Counted from the stretch's first letter, positions 34,542 through 44,767 are shown. The stretch is 64,000 nt of DNA from Levilactobacillus yonginensis (GCF_964065165.1 NZ_OZ061549.1:2480001-2544000), one strand, 5' to 3'. Translations and numbers: made by a program. Notes: generated by a model from the letters alone, not told the origin.

Positions 34542-36785
34542 ATGACTGAACCAGAATTCATTGAAATCATCAACGACCGCGAGAACAATCTGAAAAATGT
34601 TAGTCTGAAAATTCCCAAGAATCAGCTGACAGTTTTCACTGGCGTCTCGGGGTCGGGTAAATCATCCATCGTGTTTGACACTATTGCCCAAGAGGCCGGT
34701 CGGCAACTCAACAGTACATATGATAGCTTCACGCGACTCTATCTCCCCCGTTATCACCGGCCGGATGTGGATGAGGTCAACAACCTCGCAACCGCCATTG
34801 TGATTGATCAAAAACCATTGGGCGGGAATGCGCGGTCGACGTTAGGAACCGTGAGTGATATTAATCCACTACTCCGAATTCTCTTTTCTCGGTTTGGCAA
34901 GCCAAGTTATGGTGAGGCTAGTAATGCCTTTTCTTTTAACGATCCAGCGGGGATGTGCCCCGATTGTGAGGGGATCGGTAAAACCTATGTTTTAAAACGT
35001 GACGTGGCGGTTGATCGTCAGAAGTCACTCGCCGAGGGTGCCGTTCAGTTGCCTGGACACGGCGTGAATAGTTTCTACGATGAGGTTATGAAGGCGACTG
35101 GCTTGTTTGATCTGAATAAGCCGTTGGTGGATTATACGGCTGATGAGTTTGAAGCATTGATGAACGGTGAACAGGACGTCACCGTGGTTTACAAAGGGAC
35201 GACGTTCAATACCACCTTTGAAGGCATTGAACGCCAATTTTACCGGCAGAACCTGAAGACGGGACAGGGGAGTAGTGAGGGTGCCCGAAAGAAAATTTCA
35301 AAGTTTGCGACCATGGTGCCATGTCCCACCTGCCACGGTACGCGCTACCGGCCCGAAGTCTTGGCTTCAAAGATTCAGGGGAGCAGTATCGCTGATCTCC
35401 TAGCGTTACAGCTAAACGATCTTCAGACCACGTTGGCTAGCTTTACCGATGAACGAATGGCTGGTATCCTGGCTGGTATTCAGGAACGGGTACAGGGCCT
35501 AGTCGACGTTGGCCTCGACTACTTGACGTTAACCCGAGAAACGACCACGTTATCTGGTGGAGAATCGCAGCGGGTTAAGACGGTCCGTTACCTTGCTAAT
35601 AGTCTGACTGGGCTACTCTACATTTTGGATGAGCCGAGTACGGGGCTACATCCGCGTGACGTTCATCGGTTGAACACGTTATTACAAAAACTCCGAGATA
35701 AGGGCAATACGGTGCTGGTCGTGGAACATGATCCAGACGTCATCAAGGTTGCTGATTACGTGGTCGACGTGGGCCCGCAAGCTGGCATCCATGGCGGCGA
35801 GATTACTTTTACTGGGAGTTATCAGGCGTTGTTGGCGAGTGAGACGTTGACTGGAAAGTACCTGCTGCAACAATTGCCAGTCAATCCACAACCCCGCCAG
35901 CCCCAAGACTTTATAACTAGTGCACCGAGCCAGTTGCATAACTTGCAGGATGCTGTCTTGCGGGTGCCAACGGGATTGTTCACGGTGGTCACGGGAGTTG
36001 CTGGTTCAGGTAAGAGTACACTAGTTGATCAGGTCTTTGCTATTGACCATCCTGAGGCCATTCGGCTAACGCAGCGCCCAATTCATACCAACAGTCGGGC
36101 TAATCCGGCCACCTATTTAAGTGTTATGAATGAGATCCGCAAATTGTTGGCTACAGCCAATGACGTTAGTGATAGCCTGTTTAGTTATAACTCCAAAGGG
36201 GCTTGCCCGACCTGTGGTGGTAAGGGCGTCTTGGAACTCAATCTTTCCTTTATGGAAAATGCGACGATCGAATGTGATACCTGTCATGGTGGTCGGTTTG
36301 ATCCCCAGGTTTTGGCCTATCAGTATCAGGGGAAAAACGTTGTCGAGATTTTAGCGATGACTGTTGAAGAGGCAGCCACGTTCTTTGCGGGCACCAAGGT
36401 CGCTCCTAAATTGAAACAAGTTTTGAACGTTGGGCTAGGTTATTTAGCCCTCGGGCAACCCCTGAATACGATTTCCGGTGGTGAGGGGCAGCGTCTGAAG
36501 ATTGCGAAGGAGCTTAATAAGCGGGGGAACCTGTATATTTTGGATGAACCAACGACCGGGCTTCATGCCTCTGACACCAGCAACTTGATTAGTATTATCA
36601 ATCGTTTGGTGGACCGCGGCAATACGGTGATTGTGATTGAGCATAATCTCGACGTGATTCGCAGTGCTGATTGGATTATTGATATTGGCCCAGATGGTGG
36701 GAGCAAGGGTGGTGAGGTTCTCTATGAAGGCCCCGTTAGTGGATTAACAACGGCACCGCGCTCCGTGACTGCACGGTATTTGTAG
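34542..36785 (+). CDS. Short UvrA paralogue (UvrA2/DrrC-like ABC ATPase)
   Basis: A 747-residue cytoplasmic protein with two ABC ATPase halves: Walker A GVSGSGKSS and signature LSGGESQRVK in the first, GVAGSGKST and ISGGEGQRLK in the second, plus zinc-finger pairs CPDCEGIG, CPTCHGT, CPTCGGKG and CDTCHGG. It is about 190 residues shorter than housekeeping UvrA and lacks most of the UvrB-interacting insertion. Such short paralogues are linked in some bacteria to resistance to DNA-binding drugs or export of damaged material. No uvrB or uvrC is adjacent. Confidence 0.88.
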   Translation: MTEPEFIEIINDRENNLKNVSLKIPKNQLTVFTGVSGSGKSSIVFDTIAQEAGRQLNSTYDSFTRLYLPRYHRPDVDEVNNLATAIVIDQKPLGGNARSTLGTVSDINPLLRILFSRFGKPSYGEASNAFSFNDPAGMCPDCEGIGKTYVLKRDVAVDRQKSLAEGAVQLPGHGVNSFYDEVMKATGLFDLNKPLVDYTADEFEALMNGEQDVTVVYKGTTFNTTFEGIERQFYRQNLKTGQGSSEGARKKISKFATMVPCPTCHGTRYRPEVLASKIQGSSIADLLALQLNDLQTTLASFTDERMAGILAGIQERVQGLVDVGLDYLTLTRETTTLSGGESQRVKTVRYLANSLTGLLYILDEPSTGLHPRDVHRLNTLLQKLRDKGNTVLVVEHDPDVIKVADYVVDVGPQAGIHGGEITFTGSYQALLASETLTGKYLLQQLPVNPQPRQPQDFITSAPSQLHNLQDAVLRVPTGLFTVVTGVAGSGKSTLVDQVFAIDHPEAIRLTQRPIHTNSRANPATYLSVMNEIRKLLATANDVSDSLFSYNSKGACPTCGGKGVLELNLSFMENATIECDTCHGGRFDPQVLAYQYQGKNVVEILAMTVEEAATFFAGTKVAPKLKQVLNVGLGYLALGQPLNTISGGEGQRLKIAKELNKRGNLYILDEPTTGLHASDTSNLISIINRLVDRGNTVIVIEHNLDVIRSADWIIDIGPDGGSKGGEVLYEGPVSGLTTAPRSVTARYL

Positions 36786-36863
36786 CAAGCATGTGCCAAA
36801 GGAGAGCTGAAGCTCACTAGTTGCCCACTGAAGCACTGCTTCGTAAGATAAATATGATGATAG

Positions 36864-36900
36864 AATAAAGGCCGGGAGTTTTGTCCCAGGCCTTTATTTA
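36864..36900 (+). terminator. Terminator after the UvrA-like gene
   Basis: AATAAAGGCC.GGGA pairs with TCCCAGGCCTTTATT; near-symmetric and possibly bidirectional. Confidence 0.8.
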
Positions 36901-36912
36901 TACGGATGATTA

Positions 36913-36960
36913 TTGACATAAAATATAGGACCATATAAATAACGTTGAAATCGGTTTCAA
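36913..36960 (+). promoter_or_regulatory. Promoter with perfect cre site before sugar O-acetyltransferase
   Basis: TTGACA (36913-36918) and TAAATA (36936-36941, 17-base spacer; TATAAA two bases earlier is an alternative) are followed by TTGAAATCGGTTTCAA at 36945-36960. The latter matches the WTGNAANCGNWNNCW catabolite-responsive element at every position. CcpA binding here would repress transcription when preferred sugars are present. Confidence 0.75.
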
Positions 36961-37009
36961 GCCATGCTACGATTAAACCACTAACTTTTAGGAAAAGGGA
37001 TGGCGGGCT

Positions 37010-37594
37010 ATGGAACGATCGGAATACGACAAAATGATGGCGGAGGAACTCTACAACGTCAATGATGAACAGCTGGTCCAGGAACGGGTTGCTGCTCGCG
37101 ACCTATACGAAGAACTAACGACAATTCCATTTCGGGATAAGGAGCAGCAAACGGCACTGCTGCGGCGGTTGTTTGGGTCAGTGGGGCAGAACGTAGAGGT
37201 GCGGCCACGGTTTGTCTGTGATTATGGATACAACATTCACGTGGGCAATAACTTTTTTGCAAACTTTGATTGTATCCTATTAGATACTTGTGACATTACA
37301 ATCGGTGATAACGCTCTTTTAGCGCCACGGGTGCAAATCTACACGGCGGCCCATCCGCTCAACGTGGCCGCCCGAACGTCTTGGTTGGGGGTGGGACAGC
37401 CAGTGAAAATTGGCGACAATGTTTGGATTGGAGGCAATGCCACCATCTTGCCAGGTGTGACGTTAGGCGATAACGTTGTTGTTGGCGGTGGCTCAGTTGT
37501 AACCAAATCTTTTGGCGACAACGTGTTGCTTGCTGGAAACCCTGCACGGGTGATCAAGCAATTAGATGCACAGGGCAATCCAATAGAGAACTAA
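37010..37594 (+). CDS. Sugar O-acetyltransferase (maltose/galactoside acetyltransferase type)
   Basis: A 194-residue left-handed beta-helix enzyme that transfers acetyl from acetyl-CoA to a sugar hydroxyl. The N-terminal Mac domain MMAEELYNVNDEQLVQER is present. Hexapeptide repeats run from about 60 to 185 (DITIGDNALLAPRVQIYTAAHPL with the catalytic His, GDNVWIGGNATILPGVTLGDNVVVGGGSVV), ending in the family motif GNPARVIKQL. It lies directly before araR, and a paralogue follows the ara cluster at 45516. Predicted to be under catabolite repression. Confidence 0.88.
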   Translation: MERSEYDKMMAEELYNVNDEQLVQERVAARDLYEELTTIPFRDKEQQTALLRRLFGSVGQNVEVRPRFVCDYGYNIHVGNNFFANFDCILLDTCDITIGDNALLAPRVQIYTAAHPLNVAARTSWLGVGQPVKIGDNVWIGGNATILPGVTLGDNVVVGGGSVVTKSFGDNVLLAGNPARVIKQLDAQGNPIEN

Positions 37595-37938
37595 AGATAA
37601 GCATTTGGAACAAAAGTTTCAAATCCTGGTTGTGTTCCAAACGTTACTGCTCGTTGACTCACTGGCTCTTGTACCACTCGCTTATTTTTGTGTGGTGGCT
37701 TGCTTGAAAGAGATGAATGATGGTAGTTTAGCGAAAATTTGGCAAGATAATGCAAGAATGTCAGCCTTGTCCGTTGGAAAAACGAAATAAATTTGCTATG
37801 CTAACAATAACCAAACAAATTTACAAATAAATCGACGGCGAGCAATAACCACTGCGTTCGTCACGTATTTAGGGAAAATTCATTCGAATTGTCAGGTGGT
37901 AGTTGCTGGCGCGACCGAATGAGTTATGGAGAGAAAAC
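37595..37938 (+). promoter_or_regulatory. araR upstream region with AraR-like half sites
   Basis: About 340 bases without a convincing gene. ACAAATTTACAAAT near 37815 contains two direct copies of the ACAAAT half of the AraR box, suggesting autoregulation. A weak frame of 61 codons from a TTG at 37605 has no ribosome site and is not called. Confidence 0.45.
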
Positions 37939-39030
37939 ATGGAAAATAAATATCAAAAGGTTAAAGATGCTTTGAAAGAAGCCATTCTTTCAGGCCGATA
38001 TCAAATTGATCATAAACTGCCGACGGAAACTGAAATGATGGAGCAGTTCAACGTTTCCCGCTACACCGTGCGCCGAGCAGTCGGCGATTTGGAGACTGAA
38101 CACTTCATTTACCGGATTCAGGGGGGCGGTATGTTCGTTCAAGACTGGCATAAGGACTGGACGACCGAGAGCGACAGTAACATGATTGGGGTCATTACGA
38201 CTCACTTTGCAGATTACATTTTCCCGCGGATCATCTACGGTATTGATCAGGTTATCTCCGATAGTGGGTATTCATTGCTACTGGGAAACACCCATAACGA
38301 CCATCAAAAGGAACGCAAGAACTTAATCAACATGTTGAACGGGAAAGTCGCGGGGTTGATCATTGAACCCACCCAGAGTGCTTTGCCTAACCCCAACATG
38401 GACCTCTACCAAGAAATCAAAGACGACGGGATTCCGGTCCTCTTTATCAACGCAAGTTACCCCCAGCTAGACTTCCCCGCAGTAACCACGGATGATGTGG
38501 GCGGCGAACGCCGGATCATGGACTACCTGTTAGAGCTCGGTCATGAGAGTATTGTTGGAATTTTCCAAGTGGATGATATTCAAGGGGTTCATCGGATGAA
38601 CGGGTTCGTTCAGGCTTACCAACAACATCCAGAAATTTCCTATAAGAGTAACTTGATTATGTACCAATCTGGTGATGATTTTACCAAGATCACTAACCGG
38701 ATTGATTCGTATCTGGCGACTGAGGATCGGCCAACGGCCATTGCCTGTTATAATGACCAATTGGCGATTCGGTTGCAAGCCTACCTTAAGAGCCAAGGGC
38801 TGCGAATTCCTGAGGATGTCTCCGTAGTCGGTTTCGATAATTACCAGATGGCGCAATACCTGAGTCCCAGCCTAACGACCTTGAGTCACGAAAAGGAGAT
38901 TATGGGTCAGGATGCAGCGAAGATGATGCTAAAACTCTTGGACAAACAAGATGTTCAATCCATCACATACGATCCCCAATTAGTTATTCGGCACTCAGCG
39001 GGAAAACCGGGAAAATTAGCTGAAAATTAG
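37939..39030 (+). CDS. araR: Arabinose operon repressor AraR (GntR/LacI chimera)
   Basis: A 363-residue regulator combining a GntR-type winged helix (residues 1-70: KYQKVKDALKEAILSGRY, LPTETEMMEQFNVSRYTVRRAV) with a LacI-type sugar-binding domain (MIGVITTHFADYIFPRII through VSVVGFDNYQMAQYLSPSLTTL). This domain pairing is diagnostic of AraR, which represses arabinose genes and lets go on binding L-arabinose. ATG 37939 has GGAGAG upstream. It sits immediately before the ara structural genes and reads the same way, with its own terminator. Confidence 0.93.
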   Translation: MENKYQKVKDALKEAILSGRYQIDHKLPTETEMMEQFNVSRYTVRRAVGDLETEHFIYRIQGGGMFVQDWHKDWTTESDSNMIGVITTHFADYIFPRIIYGIDQVISDSGYSLLLGNTHNDHQKERKNLINMLNGKVAGLIIEPTQSALPNPNMDLYQEIKDDGIPVLFINASYPQLDFPAVTTDDVGGERRIMDYLLELGHESIVGIFQVDDIQGVHRMNGFVQAYQQHPEISYKSNLIMYQSGDDFTKITNRIDSYLATEDRPTAIACYNDQLAIRLQAYLKSQGLRIPEDVSVVGFDNYQMAQYLSPSLTTLSHEKEIMGQDAAKMMLKLLDKQDVQSITYDPQLVIRHSAGKPGKLAEN

Positions 39031-39087
39031 TCCGGATTACCTAAAATTAAAGAGACTTGTCCAATTAATGCTTAGCGATTGGTTAGC

Positions 39088-39130
39088 GAGGACGATTTTA
39101 CGACTTATTCGTAGAATCGTCCTCTTTTTT
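39088..39130 (+). terminator. araR terminator
   Basis: GAGGACGATTTTACGA pairs with TCGTAGAATCGTCCTC around a short loop, then a T run. Confidence 0.9.
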
Positions 39131-39205
39131 TGCCAAGAAACGGGGCGTTTACACAAAATAAAACGGTTTATTGGTCAGTTGGTAAATGCTTGGTTTAACG
39201 TTTTT

Positions 39206-39219
39206 CGATAACGCTTACA
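39206..39219 (+). promoter_or_regulatory. cre-like site upstream of araE
   Basis: CGATAACGCTTACA differs from the TGWNANCGNTNWCA consensus only in the first base. It lies about 90 bases upstream of the araE -10 and suggests carbon catabolite control. Confidence 0.5.
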
Positions 39220-39295
39220 ACTTTTTTTATAGCAAAAACCGTGTTATATCAACATTAAACCGGACAATTAATTCGAATAACAAAAGTTTTTGTTG

Positions 39296-39337
39296 ATTTA
39301 TGCGTACAAATATAATAAACTGTATTTGTTAACAAAT
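39296..39337 (+). promoter_or_regulatory. Two AraR boxes around the araE promoter
   Basis: ATTTATGCGTACAAAT (39296-39311) lies upstream of and touches the -10 TATAAT (39311-39316). ATTTGTTAACAAAT (39324-39337) is a perfect palindrome just past the start point. Both match the ATTTGTNCGTACAAAT style of known AraR operators. Two boxes at this spacing permit cooperative binding and tight repression. Confidence 0.75.
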
Positions 39338-39470
39338 GAAAGCGGTTCACAACCTCGTGATTTTTACAGCAAGCCGGCAAATTTCATGCACGGGATTGGC
39401 AGAGCCGCTAAATCGCAATTTAGTTAGAAAGCAATTATTGATAAAAACCGTGAAACAGGAGGAAAGAATT

Positions 39471-40874
39471 TTGGATAAGAAAAAATCGGTTTCCAGTAAA
39501 TTTATCTTCTTCTTCGGGTCATTCGGGGGTATCTTGTTCGGTTATGACATCGGTGTTATGACCGGGGCCTTACCATTCCTGAAGACCGACTGGAATTTAA
39601 CAAACGCTTCATTGATTGGTTGGGTGACTTCAGCTGTGATGTTCGGTGCCATCTTCGGTGCCGCTATCGCTGGGCAACTGGCCGATAAGTTAGGTCGTCG
39701 TCGGATGATCTTGATGTCCTCATTGGTCTTCGCGATTGGGTCTATCCTTTGTGGGTTCTCACCTAACAATGGAACACTTTACCTGATTGGGATGCGGATA
39801 TTCTTAGGATTAGCCGTTGGGGCTGCTTCAGCCTTGGTTCCTGCATACATGTCAGAAATGGCCCCCGCACACTTGCGGGGAAGTCTTTCCGGGATCAACC
39901 AAACTATGATTGTTTCCGGGATGTTAATTTCCTACGTGATTGACTTTGTTTTAAAAGATTTACCAGAAAATATCTCATGGCGGTTGATGTTAGGATTGGC
40001 TTCCGTCCCCGCCATTATCCTCTTCGCTGGGGTGCTGAAGTTACCAGAATCACCACGTTTCTTGATTAAGGCCAACCGATTAGACGAAGCGCGCCAAGTA
40101 CTGTCCTTCGTTCGGAAGCCTGAAGAAGTTGAAGGCGAAGTTAAAGCCATTCAAGAAACTGCTGCTACTGAAAAGAACTCAATGGAAAAGACGTCTTGGG
40201 CAACGCTGTTTAACAGCAAGTATCGCTACCTGGTTATCGCCGGTGTTGGTGTGGCTGCCTTCCAGCAATTCCAAGGTGCCAACGCCATCTTCTACTACAT
40301 TCCATTGATCGTTGAAAAGGCAACTGGGAGCGCCGCAAGTTCTGCTCTGATGTGGCCAATCGTTCAAGGGGTCCTGTTGGTTATCGGGTCATTACTTTAC
40401 ATCTGGATCGCTGAAAAATTCAATCGCCGGACGTTGTTGACCTTAGGTGGGACGGTTATGGCTTTGTCCTTCCTGTTACCAGCCGTTATCAACTGGATCG
40501 TGCCAAACGCCAGTCCAATGATGATCGTCTTCTTCCTATCCATCTACGTGGCCTTCTACTCATTCACTTGGGCACCATTGACCTGGGTTCTGGTTGGGGA
40601 AGTCTTCCCATTAGCTGTTCGGGGCCGGGCATCCGGTTTGGCTTCATCCTTCAACTGGATTGGTTCATGGGCCGTTGGGTTATTGTTCCCAATCATGACC
40701 GCATCAATGTCACAAGAAGCCGTCTTCGCTGTCTTCGGTCTCATCTGTGTCTTCGGTGTTCTGTTCATCCGCTTCTGTGTTCCAGAAACGCGTGGTCACT
40801 CACTTGAAGAAATCGAAGCTCGTGGGACTAACCACGGTAAGAAAAAAGTTGAAGAAACTGTTGAAAGCAATTAA
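39471..40874 (+). CDS. araE: Arabinose:proton symporter, MFS sugar porter family
   Basis: A 467-residue membrane protein with 12 predicted helices. Sugar porter signatures are visible: GGILFGYDIGVMTGAL in helix 1, DKLGRRRMI between helices 2 and 3, PESPRFL after helix 6, QQFQGANAIFYY in helix 7 and PETRGHSLEEIE at the C-terminus. The position in the ara cluster indicates L-arabinose uptake. I start at TTG 39471, four bases after AGGAGGAAAG; the open frame upstream to 39336 is the leader containing operators, and has no membrane helix. Confidence 0.9.
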   Translation: MDKKKSVSSKFIFFFGSFGGILFGYDIGVMTGALPFLKTDWNLTNASLIGWVTSAVMFGAIFGAAIAGQLADKLGRRRMILMSSLVFAIGSILCGFSPNNGTLYLIGMRIFLGLAVGAASALVPAYMSEMAPAHLRGSLSGINQTMIVSGMLISYVIDFVLKDLPENISWRLMLGLASVPAIILFAGVLKLPESPRFLIKANRLDEARQVLSFVRKPEEVEGEVKAIQETAATEKNSMEKTSWATLFNSKYRYLVIAGVGVAAFQQFQGANAIFYYIPLIVEKATGSAASSALMWPIVQGVLLVIGSLLYIWIAEKFNRRTLLTLGGTVMALSFLLPAVINWIVPNASPMMIVFFLSIYVAFYSFTWAPLTWVLVGEVFPLAVRGRASGLASSFNWIGSWAVGLLFPIMTASMSQEAVFAVFGLICVFGVLFIRFCVPETRGHSLEEIEARGTNHGKKKVEETVESN

Positions 40875-40917
40875 TTAACGCACTATCACGATGATAAAAA
40901 CCGGGAGGTAAAGTTAA

Positions 40918-42519
40918 ATGAACTTAGTTGAAACGGCTCAAGCTGTTGAAGCGGGCAAGGTTTCATTAGGGATTGAATTAGGTTCAACCCGGATCAAGGC
41001 AGTTCTGGTGACCGATGACTTTAACACCATCGCATCAGGCAGCTATGTTTGGGAAAACCGTTATGAAGACGGCGTTTGGACCTACCCGCTTGAAGAAGTT
41101 TGGTCGGGGATTCAGCAGAGCTACACGCAAATGACTGCTGACGTTCAGAGCAAGTATCACGCAAGTTTGAAGCACATTAACGCTATCGGGATCAGTGCTA
41201 TGATGCACGGTTACCTGGCTTTTGATAAGAATGACGACTTGTTGGTACCTTTCCGGACGTGGCGGAACAACATTACGGGTCAGTCAGCTGATGAATTGAC
41301 CAAGTTGTTTGATTTTAATATTCCACAACGGTGGAGTATTGCGCACCTCTACCAAGCCATTCTCAATCATGAGGATCACGTGGCGAACGTCGACTTCTTC
41401 ACGACGTTGGCTGGGTACGTGACCTGGAAGCTATCTGGGAAAAAGGTCTTGGGTGTGGGAGACGCCTCCGGGATGTTCCCAATTGACGAAAAGACCGGCA
41501 CGTACAACCAGGACATGTTGGAGAAATTCAACAACCTGGATAACGTTAAGCCATATCCTTGGCAGTTAGCTGACATCTTGCCTGACATTTTACCAGCTGG
41601 TAAAGCAGCCGGTAGTTTGACGGCTGACGGTGCCAAGTTATTGGATGCCAGTGGTAATTTGGAAGCCGGTAGCGTCATGGCACCACCTGAAGGGGATGCT
41701 GGTACCGGGATGGTTGGTACGAACAGTGTTCGTCAACGGACTGGGAACATCTCCGTTGGAACGTCTGCGTTCTCAATGAACGTCTTAGACAAGCCACTAT
41801 CCAAGGTTTATCGCGACATTGATATCGTGATGACGCCAGACGGTTCACCAGTTGCCATGGTCCACGTGAATAACTGTTCTTCAGATATTAACGCCTGGGC
41901 CAACATCTTCGGTGAATTTGCCGCTCGGCTGGGTGTTGATTTGAAGCCTGACCGGCTGTACGAAACGTTATTCTTGGCCTCAACTAAGGCTGACGCAGAT
42001 GCCGGTGGTTTGGTCAACTACAGCTACCAATCTGGTGAGAACATTACCAAGATCCAAGCGGGCCGGCCATTATTTGTCCGGACACCAAACAGCCATTTCT
42101 CTTTACCTAACTTCATGCTGACGCAACTCTACGCTGCGTTTGCACCACTCCAAATCGGAATGGACATTTTAGTTAACGAGGAACACGTGCAAACGGATGT
42201 GATGATTGCGCAGGGTGGTTTATTCCGGACGCCAGTTATCGGCCAGCAGGCCCTGGCGAACGCCTTAAATATCCCCATCACGGTTATGAGCACGGCTGGT
42301 GAGGGTGGTCCTTGGGGGATGGCAGTTCTAGCCGCCTTTGCCCAACGGAATACCGGCGAAAGCTTGGAAGACTTCTTGGATCAAGATGTCTTCACCAACC
42401 CAGAAAGCATGACGTTAAGTCCCGAACCTGAAGGGGTCAAGGGCTACCGTAAGTTTATTGGCAAGTACCAAAGCGGGTTGTCAGTGGAAGCTGCCGCCGG
42501 CGATGCCATCAGTGACTAA
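40918..42519 (+). CDS. araB: L-ribulokinase (FGGY family)
   Basis: A 533-residue sugar kinase that phosphorylates L-ribulose. The N-terminal nucleotide-binding lobe starts SLGIELGSTRIKAVLV. GISAMMHGYLAFDK and VPFRTWRNN follow, and the C-terminal lobe has AQGGLFRTPVIGQQALANAL and TAGEGGPWGMAVLAAF. It belongs to the lactobacillus AraB type, distinct from enterobacterial AraB. Starts 43 bases after araE with GGGAGG upstream and is followed 18 bases later by araD. Confidence 0.92.
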   Translation: MNLVETAQAVEAGKVSLGIELGSTRIKAVLVTDDFNTIASGSYVWENRYEDGVWTYPLEEVWSGIQQSYTQMTADVQSKYHASLKHINAIGISAMMHGYLAFDKNDDLLVPFRTWRNNITGQSADELTKLFDFNIPQRWSIAHLYQAILNHEDHVANVDFFTTLAGYVTWKLSGKKVLGVGDASGMFPIDEKTGTYNQDMLEKFNNLDNVKPYPWQLADILPDILPAGKAAGSLTADGAKLLDASGNLEAGSVMAPPEGDAGTGMVGTNSVRQRTGNISVGTSAFSMNVLDKPLSKVYRDIDIVMTPDGSPVAMVHVNNCSSDINAWANIFGEFAARLGVDLKPDRLYETLFLASTKADADAGGLVNYSYQSGENITKIQAGRPLFVRTPNSHFSLPNFMLTQLYAAFAPLQIGMDILVNEEHVQTDVMIAQGGLFRTPVIGQQALANALNIPITVMSTAGEGGPWGMAVLAAFAQRNTGESLEDFLDQDVFTNPESMTLSPEPEGVKGYRKFIGKYQSGLSVEAAAGDAISD

Positions 42520-42537
42520 GAGAGAGAGGTTACTTGA

Positions 42538-43266
42538 ATGTTAGAAGATTTGAAGCAAGAGGTTTACGAAGCCAACATGCAACTGCCTAAATTAGGGTTA
42601 GTTACGTTTACTTGGGGCAATGTTTCCGGTATTGACCGGGATAAGGGGCTGTTCGTCATCAAGCCATCCGGTGTTGATTACGACAAGCTAAAGCCTAGTG
42701 ACATGGTCGTTGTAAACCTCGACGGTGAAGTGGTTGAAGGGGAGATGAACCCTTCCAGCGACACCCCAACGCATACCGTACTTTACAACAAGTTCCCCAA
42801 CATTGGAGGGATCGTGCACACGCATTCACCTTGGGCAGTTTCATTTGCTGGCGCCAACATGGACGTTCCAGCTATGAATACCACGCACGCGGATACGTTC
42901 TACGGCGATGTGCCAGCCGCTGACGCCTTGACGAAGGCTGAAATTGAAGAAGACTACGAAGGTTACACGGGTGAAACCATCGTGAAGACCTTCAATGAAC
43001 GTGGTCTCGACTATGAAGCCGTGCCAGCAGCGCTGGTTAGCCAACACGGTCCCTTCGCTTGGGGGCCAACCCCAGCTAAGGCTGTGTACAATGCTAAGGT
43101 CTTGGAAGTTGTTGCGGAGGAGGATTATCACTCCATGCAACTGACTAAGAAGAATTTGGAATTGCCACAATACCTGTTAGACAAGCATTACCTCAGAAAG
43201 CATGGGGCCAACGCCTACTACGGCCAGAACAATGCTAAGTCCAAGGAACATGCTGCACGGCAATAA
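42538..43266 (+). CDS. araD: L-ribulose-5-phosphate 4-epimerase
   Basis: A 242-residue class II aldolase-fold enzyme converting L-ribulose 5-phosphate to D-xylulose 5-phosphate, which then enters the phosphoketolase or pentose phosphate routes. TWGNVSGIDR, PSGVDYDKL, HTVLYNKFPNIGGIVHTHS with metal-binding His residues, and NTTHADTFYGDVP are family blocks. Complete length. Cotranscribed with araB and araA. Confidence 0.95.
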   Translation: MLEDLKQEVYEANMQLPKLGLVTFTWGNVSGIDRDKGLFVIKPSGVDYDKLKPSDMVVVNLDGEVVEGEMNPSSDTPTHTVLYNKFPNIGGIVHTHSPWAVSFAGANMDVPAMNTTHADTFYGDVPAADALTKAEIEEDYEGYTGETIVKTFNERGLDYEAVPAALVSQHGPFAWGPTPAKAVYNAKVLEVVAEEDYHSMQLTKKNLELPQYLLDKHYLRKHGANAYYGQNNAKSKEHAARQ

Positions 43267-43321
43267 AACTGTTATTCAACTATAAAAATAAAATTACTAC
43301 TATATTAAAGGAGTTTTTCTT

Positions 43322-44746
43322 ATGTTATCAGTACCAGATTATGAATTTTGGTTCGTTACCGGTTCACAACACCTTTATGGTGAAGAACAATTAAAGTCCG
43401 TTGCTAAAGATGCTCAAGACATCGCTGACAAATTAAACGCCAGTGGCAAATTACCTTACAAGGTTGTCTTTAAGGATGTTATGACGACTGCTGAAAGCAT
43501 CACTTCCTTCATGAAGGAAGTTAACTACAACGACAAAGTTGCCGGTGTGATTACTTGGATGCACACGTTCTCCCCAGCTAAGAATTGGATCCGTGGGACT
43601 GAACTATTACAAAAGCCATTACTTCACTTGGCTACGCAATACTTGAACAACATTCCATACGCTGACATCGACTTTGACTACATGAACTTAAACCAAAGTG
43701 CTCACGGTGACCGCGAATATGCTTACATCAACGCTCGTTTAGGCATGAACAACAAGATTGTTTACGGCTACTGGGGTGACGAAGAAGTCCAAGCTAAGAT
43801 CGGTTCATGGGAAGACGTTGCTGTTGCTTACAACGAAAGCTTCAAGGTTAAGGTTGCTCGTTTCGGTGACACCATGCGTAACGTTGCCGTTACTGAAGGT
43901 GACAAAGTTCAAGCACAGATCCAAATGGGCTGGACCGTTGACTACTACGGTATCGGTGACTTGGTTGAAGAAATCAGCAAGGTCAAAGACGCTGATGTCG
44001 ACAAGGAATACGCTGACTTGGAAAGCAAGTACGAAATGGTTCAAGGCGACAACGATGCTGACAAGTACAAGCACTCAGTTCGGGTTCAATTGAAGCAATA
44101 CCTTGGTATCAAGAGTTTCTTGGAAAAGGGTGGTTACACTGCCTTCACCACGAACTTCGAAGACCTCTGGGGTATGGAACAATTACCTGGTTTAGCCGCA
44201 CAATTATTAATTCGTGACGGTTACGGCTTCGGTGCCGAAGGTGACTGGAAGACCGCTGCTTTGGGCCGTGTCATGAAGATCATGTCCCACAACAAGCAAA
44301 CGGCCTTCATGGAAGACTACACGCTGGACTTACGGAAGGGCCACGAAGCCATCCTAGGTTCACATATGCTGGAAGTTGACCCTTCAATCGCTTCCGACAA
44401 GCCTCGTGTTGAAGTTCACCCATTGGATATCGGTGGCAAGGCTGATCCTGCCCGTCTGGTATTCTCTGGTTCAGAAGGTGACGCCATTGATGTGACCGTT
44501 GCTGACTTCCGTGATGGTTTCAAGATGATCAGCTACGCCGTTGATGCTCACAAGGCTGAAGCTGACACGCCTAAGCTCCCAGTTGCTAAGCAACTCTGGA
44601 CGCCAAAGGTTGGTCTTGAAAAGGGTGCCTTAGCTTGGATGCAAGCTGGTGGTGGTCACCACACTATGCTCTCCTTCTCATTGACTGAAGAACAAATGGA
44701 AGACTTTGCTACCATGGTTAACATGAACAAGGCTTTCATCAAGTAA
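43322..44746 (+). CDS. araA: L-arabinose isomerase
   Basis: A 474-residue Mn-dependent enzyme converting L-arabinose to L-ribulose. Family blocks include [48 protein letters not shown] and the metal-site regions [18 protein letters not shown] and [12 protein letters not shown]. Strong AAAGGAG site eight bases before ATG. Codon use is notably biased to GAA, AAG and GGT, as in highly expressed genes. Last gene of araEBDA, closed by a terminator. Confidence 0.96.
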   Translation: MLSVPDYEFWFVTGSQHLYGEEQLKSVAKDAQDIADKLNASGKLPYKVVFKDVMTTAESITSFMKEVNYNDKVAGVITWMHTFSPAKNWIRGTELLQKPLLHLATQYLNNIPYADIDFDYMNLNQSAHGDREYAYINARLGMNNKIVYGYWGDEEVQAKIGSWEDVAVAYNESFKVKVARFGDTMRNVAVTEGDKVQAQIQMGWTVDYYGIGDLVEEISKVKDADVDKEYADLESKYEMVQGDNDADKYKHSVRVQLKQYLGIKSFLEKGGYTAFTTNFEDLWGMEQLPGLAAQLLIRDGYGFGAEGDWKTAALGRVMKIMSHNKQTAFMEDYTLDLRKGHEAILGSHMLEVDPSIASDKPRVEVHPLDIGGKADPARLVFSGSEGDAIDVTVADFRDGFKMISYAVDAHKAEADTPKLPVAKQLWTPKVGLEKGALAWMQAGGGHHTMLSFSLTEEQMEDFATMVNMNKAFIK

Positions 44747-44767
44747 ACTTAGAATTTCTATCGTAAG

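Noticed and set aside
37605..37790. 61-codon frame with a hydrophobic N-terminal segment
   Set aside because: Starts at TTG without a ribosome site, lies in the araR upstream region, and no family is recognised.
39334..39349. cre-like sequence ATGAAAGCGGTTCAC near araE
   Set aside because: Two mismatches in the conserved right half, so I prefer the site at 39206.
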